From Ectothiorhodospiraceae bacterium (lineage in GTDB: Bacteria > Pseudomonadota > Gammaproteobacteria > Thiohalomonadales > Thiohalomonadaceae), in contig SLDE01000170.1 of the NCBI GenBank assembly GCA_007125455.1, positions 1 through 8,572 on the forward strand: 8,572 nucleotides of DNA, given 5' to 3'. Every line of letters starts with the position of its first letter. Position 1 is the stretch's first letter. The position numbers and the translations under genes were made by a program. The notes under the pieces are model-generated. The model was not told where the DNA came from. It did not search any database and saw nothing but the letters and a program-made list of their open reading frames with translations. Positions 1 through 7,071 of this stretch are shown here, piece by piece.

Positions 1-161
1 GCCACGCCCCCCACCGTACCGGCAAACAGCCCATGCCAGGCGGCGTAGCCCCCCTCTCCTGACCACCATAACAGGGGCAATAACAACACATACAGCGCCA
101 TATATACCGCACTGAGGCGCTGAACCAGCCAGGCAGGCAGACCAGAAAGGTGTTGATTCAT
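1..161 (-). CDS. sdhD: Succinate dehydrogenase membrane anchor subunit SdhD (5' part, runs off window)
   Basis: SdhD is the second hydrophobic anchor of succinate dehydrogenase (complex II). With SdhC it holds heme b and the quinone site in the inner membrane. Only the first 53 codons are present; the gene continues past the left edge. The start is an ATG at 161-159 that overlaps the sdhC stop as ATGA, so the two are probably translationally coupled. The visible protein starts MNQHLSGLPAWLVQRLSAVY, matching the family's N-terminal pattern (W-L-x-Q-R-[LI]-[ST]-A-[VL]-Y). It runs into a first membrane helix at about residues 15-33. The heme-ligand histidine expected further along lies outside the window. 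The call rests on this motif plus the position just after sdhC; sdhA and sdhB would be expected beyond the edge. Confidence 0.88.
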   Translation of the reverse strand, partial: MNQHLSGLPAWLVQRLSAVYMALYVLLLPLLWWSGEGGYAAWHGLFAGTVGGV

Positions 162-529
162 AGCCACACCACAAGCAGCAAGAACAACAGCGGAGAGGCC
201 AGCATCACCACGCGGGCGCTGGCCCGTGCAGCAGGCAGGGCGATACCGATCTCGGCATCCAGCAACAAAAAGCGCAATCCGGCCAACAGATGATGAAGAA
301 GCCACCAAAGCTGCAGTGCCAACAACAGCCGCAACGGCCACCACGCCAACCACTGCTGCACCTCGGCATAGCCCTGCGCGTCGTGCAAGGAGTGCTGCCA
401 CAGCCAGAGCCACAGCGGCAAAGCGAGAAACAGCAACACCCCACTGATGCGATGGGTGATCGAGAGCCAGCCGCTCAAGGGCAGGTGGATCCGATGCAGT
501 TGTAAAAAGACCGGGCGATGCTGCCTCAT
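158..529 (-). CDS. sdhC: Succinate dehydrogenase cytochrome b556 subunit SdhC
   Basis: SdhC is the first membrane anchor of succinate dehydrogenase and passes electrons to quinone in the inner membrane. The 123-residue protein has the family signature near the N-terminus: RPVFLQL (5-11), then SITHRISG (23-30). Three hydrophobic segments lie at about 31-48, 65-90 and 103-123. The heme region reads HHLLAGLRFLLLD (79-91). His80 fits the axial heme ligand (H-x3-G-x-R). The second histidine usual after that arginine (R-H) is Phe87 here. I chose the ATG at 529, just before the conserved RP motif, rather than the in-frame ATG at 553. The latter adds eight unconserved residues and has no visible ribosome binding site; an AAGG lies 12 bases before 529. 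The gene is divergent from ygfZ. Confidence 0.9.
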   Translation of the reverse strand: MRQHRPVFLQLHRIHLPLSGWLSITHRISGVLLFLALPLWLWLWQHSLHDAQGYAEVQQWLAWWPLRLLLALQLWWLLHHLLAGLRFLLLDAEIGIALPAARASARVVMLASPLLFLLLVVWL

Positions 530-566
530 TGAATTACCGTACCTTAACCCCATAGATGAGACAGTA

Positions 567-596
567 TTACCATAACGCCAGGCGATCCGCTATGAT
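567..596 (+). promoter_or_regulatory. Candidate sigma70 promoter for ygfZ
   Basis: A TTACCA hexamer (567-572) is followed after 18 bases by TATGAT (591-596), five of six matches to the -10 consensus. This would start transcription near 603 and leave a short leader before the ygfZ ribosome binding site. It lies in the 92-bp divergent region between sdhC and ygfZ. I found no clear -35/-10 pair for sdhC on the opposite strand. Motif reading only. Confidence 0.4.
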
Positions 597-621
597 TCCA
601 GTGCAGACCCCAGGAGAGAAC

Positions 622-1659
622 ATGAACGAGACTTGGCAAGGCTTTTTGAGTGAACAAGGTGCCCGTATTGAGCAACAACAGGTGGTCGATTTTGGCCAAC
701 CCGAACAGGAGCTGGCCGCCGCACTGGAACAGGACACCCTCTGCGACCTGAGCCACCGCGCACTGATCCGTGCCAGCGGCGCAGACTGTAGCGAATTTCT
801 GCAGGGGCAGTTGAGCAACGATATCCGCCAGGTCGGCCCATCGCGCCACCAGCTCAGCAGCTACTGCACCCCCAAGGGCCGTATCCTCGCCCTGTTTCGT
901 ATCTTCCAGCGCCAGGACGACTACTGCCTGACCCTGCCCCGTGAACTGCTGGCACCGACGCTTAAACGTCTGCGCATGTTCGTGCTACGCAGCCAGGTAA
1001 CGCTGGAACCGGACGAGGCACTGATCGGCATCGGCCTGGCTGGTCCCAACAGCGAAAAGCTATTGAGCGCCCAACTGGGTGCCCTCCCCGCCCTGCCTGA
1101 CGAGAGCGTCGAACAACAGGGCGTTAGCGTATTGCGCCTGGCGGGCAAGCACCCGCGCTTCGCCCTCTATGGCGAACTGAACACCATCCAGGGACTGTGG
1201 CAGGCCCTTGCTGCCGACTGTCGCCCCATCGGACGCCAGGGCCAGGACCTGCAGACCATCCACAGCGCACTGCCCGAGGTGCTGCCCGAGACCAGCGAGG
1301 CCTTTGTCCCCCAGATGCTCAACCTGCAATTGGTCAACGGGGTCAACTTCAAGAAAGGTTGCTACACCGGCCAAGAGGTGGTGGCACGCATGCACTATTT
1401 GGGCAAACTCAAGCGCCGCATGTATCTGGCTCACCTGCCGAGCGACAGCCCCATCCACCCCGGCGAAGAACTCGCCTCCCCACAGAGCAGTAGTGGGCAA
1501 GGGGCAGGCAAGGTGGTGCTGGCCGCCCCCAATCCGCAGGGTGGTCAGGATCTACTGGCCGTGGCTGAGGTCAGTGTGGCAGAATCAGGAGGGTTGTATC
1601 TGGCCGAGCAGGAGAATGTCAGCTTGAGCCTGCTGCCGATGCCCTACGAGTTTGAATAA
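622..1659 (+). CDS. ygfZ: YgfZ/GcvT-family folate-binding, Fe-S cluster assembly/repair protein
   Basis: YgfZ is a cytosolic, folate-binding relative of the glycine-cleavage T protein. In E. coli it supports the activity of some Fe-S enzymes, including the tRNA methylthiotransferase MiaB. The 345-residue protein is slightly longer than the E. coli one (about 326). The family signature KGCYTGQE is at residues 245-252, and Cys247 corresponds to the functionally important cysteine of E. coli YgfZ (Cys228). The N-terminal part (HRALIRASGADCSEFLQGQL) fits the family's folate-binding fold. The start at 622 is chosen because AGGAG (612-616) lies 5 bases ahead. The in-frame ATG at 556 would lie upstream of the candidate promoter's -10 and add 22 unconserved residues. 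It is followed after 24 bp by the HDOD gene, so the two are probably co-transcribed. Being next to an Fe-S enzyme (succinate dehydrogenase) fits its role but proves nothing. Confidence 0.93.
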   Translation: MNETWQGFLSEQGARIEQQQVVDFGQPEQELAAALEQDTLCDLSHRALIRASGADCSEFLQGQLSNDIRQVGPSRHQLSSYCTPKGRILALFRIFQRQDDYCLTLPRELLAPTLKRLRMFVLRSQVTLEPDEALIGIGLAGPNSEKLLSAQLGALPALPDESVEQQGVSVLRLAGKHPRFALYGELNTIQGLWQALAADCRPIGRQGQDLQTIHSALPEVLPETSEAFVPQMLNLQLVNGVNFKKGCYTGQEVVARMHYLGKLKRRMYLAHLPSDSPIHPGEELASPQSSSGQGAGKVVLAAPNPQGGQDLLAVAEVSVAESGGLYLAEQENVSLSLLPMPYEFE

Positions 1660-1683
1660 AGCAAAAATAAGGATACGCACAAT

Positions 1684-2526
1684 ATGTCGATGGACATCGC
1701 CAAGGCCTTCCTGCAGGAACTGATGCAGGAGTTGGAAAACAAGACCCTAGTCCTCCCCACCCTGCCCGAAGTGGCGCTACGGGTTCGTGATGCGGTAGAT
1801 GACGAGAATGCATCGATTAGCGATATCAGCCGGGTCATTGCCACCGATGCTGCGCTCAGCGCCCGGCTGATTCAAGTGGCCAATAGCCCGCTGATGCGCG
1901 CCACCCAAGAGATTGAGTCACTGGACATGGCCGTCAACCGCCTCGGTCTCAAGCTGGTGCGCGACATGGTGATCAGCATGGTGATGGAGCAGATGTTCCA
2001 GGCCACCTCGGAGTTGACCGATAAAAAACTGCGCCAGGTCTGGGAGCACTCCACCCTGGTAGCCGCCATCAGCCACACCCTCGCCGCCCAGTTCACCAAG
2101 CTGTCACCACAACAGGCGCTGCTGGCCGGGCTGGTACACGATATCGGTGTACTCCCCATCCTGACCAAGGCCGAGGACTACCCCGAGCTGCTGGAAGACG
2201 AAAAGACCCTCGATCGCATCATCGACAAACTGCACGGCAAGATCGGCTATGCCATCCTCAAGGCCTGGAACTTCCCTGCCGAGCTGGTGCGGGTACCGCT
2301 GGATCACGAAAACCTGCAGCGCAACTCCGAGCAGGTCGACTACGCCGACGTGGTGACCGTAGCCAACCTGCAAAGCTACACCGGCACCGAAGACCCCATG
2401 GCCGATACCGACTGGAGCACCGTGCCCGCCTTTGAAAAGCTGGGTCTCAGTCCCGAGGTCAACGTCATTGAGATGGAAGAGACCGCCGAGGACATCAAGG
2501 AAGCCCAGCGCCTGCTGGCAGGCTAA
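1684..2526 (+). CDS. HDOD-domain signalling protein
   Basis: This 280-residue cytoplasmic protein is mostly a single HDOD domain (about residues 17-215), a helical relative of HD phosphohydrolases. HDOD proteins usually lack full catalytic residues and act as scaffolds in signalling, motility, biofilm and c-di-GMP pathways. Visible family features are LPTLPEVALRVRDAV at the start of the domain, then a run of helices with DAALSARLIQVANSP, AVNRLGL, and AGLVHDIGVLPIL. The last keeps an H-D pair, but no further metal ligands of an active HD enzyme are evident. The C-terminal 60 residues are acidic and unrecognised. The start at 1684 has AAGGA (1669-1673) 10 bases upstream; the ATG at 1690 would be too far. 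It follows ygfZ closely and precedes c-di-GMP genes. The partner and function are not identifiable from sequence. Confidence 0.88.
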   Translation: MSMDIAKAFLQELMQELENKTLVLPTLPEVALRVRDAVDDENASISDISRVIATDAALSARLIQVANSPLMRATQEIESLDMAVNRLGLKLVRDMVISMVMEQMFQATSELTDKKLRQVWEHSTLVAAISHTLAAQFTKLSPQQALLAGLVHDIGVLPILTKAEDYPELLEDEKTLDRIIDKLHGKIGYAILKAWNFPAELVRVPLDHENLQRNSEQVDYADVVTVANLQSYTGTEDPMADTDWSTVPAFEKLGLSPEVNVIEMEETAEDIKEAQRLLAG

Positions 2527-2531
2527 GGAGG

Positions 2532-2549
2532 CAGGCCACGGATGGCCTG
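2532..2549 (+). other. Stem-loop just after the HDOD gene
   Basis: CAGGCCA (2532-2538) and TGGCCTG (2543-2549) form a perfect 7-bp stem with a CGGA loop, starting 6 bases after the HDOD stop codon. No T-run follows on the plus strand, so it is not a standard intrinsic terminator. It could stabilise the 3' end of the ygfZ-HDOD transcript. The rest of the 146-bp gap up to 2672 shows no convincing promoter. Confidence 0.4.
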
Positions 2550-2672
2550 TAGGCAAAAAACCGACAGCCCCGTTTCCACCAAGCCCCGCAGCACACTCCG
2601 TATTGCACCGATACAGCCTCACCCATCGCTCGACCATACTTGCGCAAAACAACGAACGTAAGGATGCACGAG

Positions 2673-4433
2673 ATGGAAGAGCAAATCATATCCCTTCACC
2701 CGACCTCCCGCCCAACGCTACGGTTGCTGATTGTCGATGACAACCATGACGACGCCGCACTACTATCCGCACACCTACAATCCGGCGGCTACCCCACCGA
2801 AACCTGCGAGATAGCCAGCAGGGAAGAGTTTCTAGGTAGCCTGCATCAACCCTGGGACCTCATCCTCTGTGACTACAACCTGCCCGGCTTCTCCCCCTAT
2901 CAGGCCCTGGAGCTGCTCCACCAGCAGCGCAACCCCACGCCGCTGATCGTCATCTCCGGAGAGATCGACAGCACCGAAGCGGCCGAGCTGATGCTCAAAG
3001 GGGCACGAGACTTCATCGACAAAAACGACCTCGCCCGCCTGCTGCCGGCGATCGCGCGTGAACAACAGGTCTCGCGCCTGCGGATGGAAAAACGCCGTAT
3101 CGAAGACAAGCTTTCCAACCTGGCCTGGTTCGATGAACTCACCGCCCTACCCAACCGCAACCACTTTATCGACAGGCTACAAGCCATCATCGAGCGTCAG
3201 GATAACTCACGCTTCGTCGTTGGCTACGTGAACTTTGAGCGCCTATCGATGATCCATGATATCTATGGCCAGGCCACCGGACACCAGATCTTGCGCCAAC
3301 TGGCCGATCGCCTCTACCAGGTCAGCCATCACGCCTGTGTCGCACGCCTGGATCAAAACGACTTTAGCCTGCTGCTTTCCTGTGATGGTGACTGCCGCCG
3401 CTGTGACAGCACCGCCAACGAGATCCAGCAACAATTCGAACAACCGTTCAAAATAGACAATCACGAAGTTTTCATCACCCCAACCCTGGGCATGAGTTGC
3501 TACCCCTGCCAGGACAACTCGCCAGACAAGCTGTTGCGCAATGCCCGTTACGCGATGCAGCACGCACAGGAAAAACAGCGTCCCTTCCAACATTTTTATC
3601 CGCAGATAGAACAGGAAAAGATCGATCGCATCCTGATCAGTGATCGCCTGCGCGGCGCGGTGACACGTCAAGACCTCTCCCTCAACTACCAACCCAAACT
3701 GGCGGCCAATAGCCAACAGATCACCGCCATGGAGGTACTGCTTCGCTGGCACGACGAACAACTGGGCAACGTCTCCCCTGCCCGTTTCATCCCCATCGCC
3801 GAGGATACCGGCGACATCATGGCCATCGGTGAGTGGGTCTTGCGCCGAGCCTGCGAGCAGGGTGTAGAGTGGCAACACAGCCGACAATTCCACGGCAAGC
3901 TGGCGGTCAACCTCTCCATGCGCCAACTACGCGACCCCCACTTCGCCCTACTGGTCGAACGGATCCTCCACGAAACCGGCTTTCCTGCCGAACGTCTGGA
4001 GCTGGAGATCACCGAAACCGATATCATGAAAGACAGCGAGTTATCGATCATCACCCTCAACCAACTCAATAAGCTGGGGATCGATCTGGTCATCGACGAC
4101 TTCGGCACCGGCTACTCTTCGCTAAGCTACCTGAAGAAGCTTCCCATCTGCGCACTGAAGATCGATCGCGCCTTCATCACCGACATCGAAAACAGCGCAG
4201 ACAGCCTTGCCATCGTACAGGCCATCCTCGCCCTGGCCCGCAGCCTCAAACTGCATACCGTCGCCGAAGGAGTAGAAAACGCCGCACAGGCCAGGCTGCT
4301 GGAACAGGAGGGTTGCAACGAACTCCAGGGCTACCACATCAGCCGACCACAGGCAGCCGCCCAAATCATTGAGCTGGTACGCCAGTGGACACCCCGCTCA
4401 GCCCATCAAGTGAAGCTGGCAAAACAGCGGTAG
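2673..4433 (+). CDS. Response regulator with degenerate GGDEF and EAL (c-di-GMP phosphodiesterase) domains
   Basis: This 586-residue cytoplasmic protein probably hydrolyses c-di-GMP under control of a phosphorelay. The receiver domain (about 16-135) has the acidic pair Asp22-Asp23, phospho-acceptor Asp67 (LCDYNLPGF), Ser95 (VISGE) and Lys117. The GGDEF domain (about 150-310) is degenerate: the signature is DQNDF at 227-231, so cyclase activity is unlikely. The EAL domain (about 330-575) reads MEVLLRW (EVL variant, Glu354). It keeps the other catalytic motifs: NLSMRQL, ELEITET, DDFGTGYSS (Asp475-Asp476), LKIDRAFI, VAEGVE and LQGYHISRP. The start at 2673 has AAGGA 8 bases upstream; the ATG at 2664 sits directly against that site, and a TTG at 2640 has none. 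No histidine kinase is in the window. The 54-bp gap to the phnD-like gene suggests shared transcription. Confidence 0.92.
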   Translation: MEEQIISLHPTSRPTLRLLIVDDNHDDAALLSAHLQSGGYPTETCEIASREEFLGSLHQPWDLILCDYNLPGFSPYQALELLHQQRNPTPLIVISGEIDSTEAAELMLKGARDFIDKNDLARLLPAIAREQQVSRLRMEKRRIEDKLSNLAWFDELTALPNRNHFIDRLQAIIERQDNSRFVVGYVNFERLSMIHDIYGQATGHQILRQLADRLYQVSHHACVARLDQNDFSLLLSCDGDCRRCDSTANEIQQQFEQPFKIDNHEVFITPTLGMSCYPCQDNSPDKLLRNARYAMQHAQEKQRPFQHFYPQIEQEKIDRILISDRLRGAVTRQDLSLNYQPKLAANSQQITAMEVLLRWHDEQLGNVSPARFIPIAEDTGDIMAIGEWVLRRACEQGVEWQHSRQFHGKLAVNLSMRQLRDPHFALLVERILHETGFPAERLELEITETDIMKDSELSIITLNQLNKLGIDLVIDDFGTGYSSLSYLKKLPICALKIDRAFITDIENSADSLAIVQAILALARSLKLHTVAEGVENAAQARLLEQEGCNELQGYHISRPQAAAQIIELVRQWTPRSAHQVKLAKQR

Positions 4434-4487
4434 CTAGCCATTGTGGTAGTTGGCTGGCAAAAAAGGTATCTTGCAGCTTGAGGAACG

Positions 4488-5348
4488 ATGGGGTCACGTA
4501 TGCGCAAAATATATGCTGCCTCCTTACTGGTGCTCTGCCAGCTTTTCGTCGGCGCATATGCCGATGAGCCGCTACGCCTCGCCCCCTTGCCGCTGGAAAA
4601 CCGCGAGGCCGTGGCACTGCAGTTTGACCCCATGGTGCAACACCTCGCCCGCGAACTGGGGCGTCCTGTCGAACTGATCTGGTCCGGCTATCACGATGAG
4701 GTGCTCAACGCCTTCATTGATGGTGATATCGACATCGCCTTTCTCGGCCCCCTGCCCTACCTCCACCTCCGCCAGCGCCACTCAGCAGTCACGCCGATCA
4801 TCCGCTTTGTGGGCAGCGACGGGCAGTCCATGTACCGCTGTGCCCTGGTACGCTTCGGCGATGATATACCTCCCGTCGAACACCCACACAAACTGCGCGT
4901 CGGCCTCACCCAGCCGCTCTCGACCTGCGGCTTCCTCGGCACGGACAGCATCCTGCGCAGCCAGTACCCATTCTCACTAGAGCAGACCCGCTACCGCTAC
5001 CTCGGCAGCCATGAGGAGGTCGCCCTGGCGGTGATCGCCGGTGAGGCCGAGCTGGGTGGCGTAAAGGATGAATTTGCCGACAAATTTGCCAACCTCGGGC
5101 TGGAGGTGGCGGGCTGGTCGGAGCGTGTGCCAGGAGTCGCCCTGTTTGCCAACCGCAATACTCTCGATGAGGCCACCATCGCGGCGATCCGCCAGGTTCT
5201 GCTCGCTACCCCCGAAATGATCTACCAGCACTGGGGCAGCACCATTCGTCATGGCATGATAGATGCGCAGGAAAGCGACTTCGACGCGTTGCACGAGTTT
5301 GGTGATATCAACGCCATTCCGCTGCTTCGGGATGAACACGATGGCTAG
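4488..5348 (+). CDS. PhnD-type periplasmic phosphate/phosphonate-like substrate-binding protein
   Basis: This 286-residue exported protein resembles the phosphate/phosphite/phosphonate binding proteins of ABC importers (PhnD-like). A signal peptide is visible: MRK, a hydrophobic core, then GAYA with likely cleavage after Ala25. Family features include a YHDEVLNAFIDGDIDIAFLG stretch, equivalent to the 'A-x2-G-x-[IV]-D-[IV]-A-x2-G-P' element, then P-L-P-Y. Another is PLSTCGFLG, matching the S-T-x-G ligand loop. No transporter permease or ATPase gene is nearby. The next gene, a membrane diguanylate cyclase with a periplasmic domain, overlaps by 8 bases. The protein may therefore present a ligand to that sensor rather than feed a transporter; this is inference. 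The ligand cannot be told from sequence. GAGGA (4480-4484) lies very close to the ATG at 4488; the ATG at 4500 is the alternative and would leave a more usual signal peptide. Confidence 0.85.
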   Translation: MGSRMRKIYAASLLVLCQLFVGAYADEPLRLAPLPLENREAVALQFDPMVQHLARELGRPVELIWSGYHDEVLNAFIDGDIDIAFLGPLPYLHLRQRHSAVTPIIRFVGSDGQSMYRCALVRFGDDIPPVEHPHKLRVGLTQPLSTCGFLGTDSILRSQYPFSLEQTRYRYLGSHEEVALAVIAGEAELGGVKDEFADKFANLGLEVAGWSERVPGVALFANRNTLDEATIAAIRQVLLATPEMIYQHWGSTIRHGMIDAQESDFDALHEFGDINAIPLLRDEHDG

Positions 5349-6903
5349 CCACTACCAACGTTCGCTGCTGCTACTGTATAGCACCGCGCTAGTGTGTCTG
5401 GGACTGATCCTGCTCTTTATTCATCAGCAGTATCAAAACGAAAGCCAGCAAATCGCCCAACAGTACAACATCGCGCTGGATGTGGCCTATCGTTCCACCC
5501 TGGACATGTACCGCCTCGACGTGGAAACACGCCTCGAGACGCAGGTCATGCAGTCCGATATCCTGTCACTACTGGAAAAGGCCTCCAACGCCGACAGTGA
5601 AACCTTGCCCATCCTCCGGGGCCAACTCTATCGCCAGTTTCACCGCGAATACCAACGCATGCGTCGCAACGGCCTGAGCCACTTTTACTTCTATCTGCCC
5701 GATGGCACCACCCTGCTACGTTTTCACAGCCCCACCATCGCGGGCGACAATGCCGAAAAAACCAATCCGGTTTTGCAACTTGCACACCAGCATAAAAAAC
5801 CGCAATCCGGCTTCTCCACCAGCCAGATGCTTACCCCCGCTTTTCGCTATGTACACCCCATCATCCAAAACGGACACCACTACGGCACCGTGGAGTTTTC
5901 CGTGCCCTTCGATGTGATCCACAAAAATATTGTTTGGCTGCTACCCGATGGGGACTACACCCTGCTGATCAGTGCTAAGCACCAGGATGTGGCAACAGAA
6001 ATGGTTCCAAGGGATAAATTCATCCCCTCGCCCCTGAGTGAACACTGGCTGCTTGAGAACCCCAACATCTCACGCATCAGTCGCAATTTTATCCACTCCG
6101 AGCTCTCCAGAAGCATTTTGCCCATACTGGCAAAAGACCGAGCCCTACAGGCGCGCCTCCAGAATGGGGGCGCATTTAGCATTCCATTGCTGCACCAGGG
6201 GGTGGGTTATATCGTCACCATGTACGGCATCCAGTCGCCGCGGGATGAGACCGTCGCCTGGATCATCGGACTCTCCGAGGCACCCAGCCTAAAGAGGCTA
6301 CAACAAAACCTGGTGTCCTACGGATTACTATCAGCCATTCTCATCATCCTGCTGGCGATCACCGTACACACCGTATTGCGTCAGCGCCATCAACTCCATG
6401 CATTATCACACCTCGACGGACTCACCGGCATTGCCAACCGACGCGCCTTCGACGCCACCCTGGAAAAGGAGTGGCAACGGGGCGGTCGCGCCAGAGAGCC
6501 GCTGGCAATACTCCTTATGGATATCGACTTCTTCAAGCAGTACAACGATCACTATGGCCACCCGGCTGGCGACAAATGCCTGCGCCAGGTCGCCCAAACC
6601 ATCACCGATCAGCTTACCCGCAGCAGCGACATGGTCGCCCGCTACGGTGGAGAGGAATTTATCTGCCTGCTCCCCGATACCGACAAGGAGGGAGCCATGC
6701 ATATGGCCGAAAAGATCCGCCAGGCAATCACCGACGAAAGGATCCCCCACGAAAAATCCACCATCGCCAGCCACCTGACCATCAGTATCGGTGTTGCCTC
6801 CGCCATCCCCAATCCAACACAGCCACCCTCCAGACTGGTTCGCCAGGCAGACCGACAGCTCTACGCCGCCAAAGAGGTGGGGAGAAACTGCGTTTCAACG
6901 TGA
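5341..6903 (+). CDS. Membrane-bound diguanylate cyclase with periplasmic Cache-like sensor domain
   Basis: This 520-residue inner-membrane protein probably makes c-di-GMP in response to a periplasmic signal. An N-terminal membrane helix (about 8-28) is followed by a periplasmic region of about 295 residues. That region contains FYFYLPDGTTLLRFHSP and, further on, FRYVHPIIQNGHHYGTVEFS, the pattern of double-Cache sensor domains in cyclases and kinases. A second helix (about 326-346) leads into a GGDEF domain. The domain opens with LDGLTGIANRRAF, has MDIDFFKQYND and an intact GGEEF at 436-440. RSSD at 427-430, five residues before GGEEF, is a canonical RxxD inhibitory site, so product feedback is expected. 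The start is set at 5341 to overlap the phnD-like stop by 8 bases; the ATG at 5332 is also possible. The tight overlap argues for joint function with that binding protein. No terminator is visible after the stop. Confidence 0.92.
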   Translation: MASHYQRSLLLLYSTALVCLGLILLFIHQQYQNESQQIAQQYNIALDVAYRSTLDMYRLDVETRLETQVMQSDILSLLEKASNADSETLPILRGQLYRQFHREYQRMRRNGLSHFYFYLPDGTTLLRFHSPTIAGDNAEKTNPVLQLAHQHKKPQSGFSTSQMLTPAFRYVHPIIQNGHHYGTVEFSVPFDVIHKNIVWLLPDGDYTLLISAKHQDVATEMVPRDKFIPSPLSEHWLLENPNISRISRNFIHSELSRSILPILAKDRALQARLQNGGAFSIPLLHQGVGYIVTMYGIQSPRDETVAWIIGLSEAPSLKRLQQNLVSYGLLSAILIILLAITVHTVLRQRHQLHALSHLDGLTGIANRRAFDATLEKEWQRGGRAREPLAILLMDIDFFKQYNDHYGHPAGDKCLRQVAQTITDQLTRSSDMVARYGGEEFICLLPDTDKEGAMHMAEKIRQAITDERIPHEKSTIASHLTISIGVASAIPNPTQPPSRLVRQADRQLYAAKEVGRNCVST

Positions 6904-7019
6904 CACCGAGAAGGCGCAGGCGCGTCGTGACAACGGGGTAAATACGACGCACGGACACCGTGCCGGTTCAAGGATCCCGTGGGCATCCAGTCATAGGGTG
7001 GATATGATGAGAATGTTAT
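6904..7019. other. Intergenic spacer between cyclase gene and tRNA-Leu
   Basis: These 116 bases separate the convergent cyclase gene and tRNA-Leu(UAA). They hold a 6-bp hairpin (GCACGG 6949-6954 with CCGTGC 6958-6963) without a T-run and, overlapping it, a tRNA-like fragment described separately. I see no intrinsic terminator in either direction. Plus-strand read-through from the c-di-GMP genes into the HNH gene is therefore possible. Confidence 0.5.
6957..6989 (+). repeat. Degenerate, inverted tRNA 3'-end-like fragment
   Basis: ACCGTGCCGGTTC at 6957-6969 is identical to the variable-arm/T-arm junction of the tRNA-Leu gene, which lies inverted at 7040-7052. It is followed by GGGCATCCA-like sequence resembling the acceptor end GGGCACCA. 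The T-stem partner is lost (ATCCC instead of CCGGC), so it cannot fold as a tRNA. It may be a decayed tRNA 3' fragment or chance similarity extended by a common T-loop motif. The two arms could also pair as a 13-bp inverted repeat in a transcript. Confidence 0.4.
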
Positions 7020-7071
7020 TGGTGCCCGGGGCCGGAATCGAACCGGCACGGTATCGCTACCGAGGGATTTT

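Noticed and set aside
1060..1500. Minus-strand open frame (146 codons) opposite ygfZ
   Set aside because: It overlaps the conserved KGCYTGQE region of ygfZ on the other strand and looks like a frame shadow.
2532..2549. Intrinsic terminator after the HDOD gene
   Set aside because: The stem is perfect, but no T-run follows on the plus strand, so I listed it only as a stem-loop.
2603..2640. Promoter for the response regulator gene (TTGCAC … CATACT)
   Set aside because: The spacing is 26 bases, and the alternative -35 at 17 bases is a poor match.
2104..2652. Minus-strand open frame (182 codons) opposite the HDOD gene
   Set aside because: It mirrors the HDOD coding sequence and has no family motif; the plus-strand frame has a ribosome binding site and conserved residues.
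3243..3926. Long minus-strand open frame (227 codons) opposite the response regulator gene
   Set aside because: It lies entirely within a gene with clear domains on the plus strand, has no recognisable protein pattern, and is expected from GC-rich codon use.
6957..7052. Integrase attachment-site pair at tRNA-Leu
   Set aside because: The shared 13 bases are inverted, not direct, and no integrase or element lies between them.
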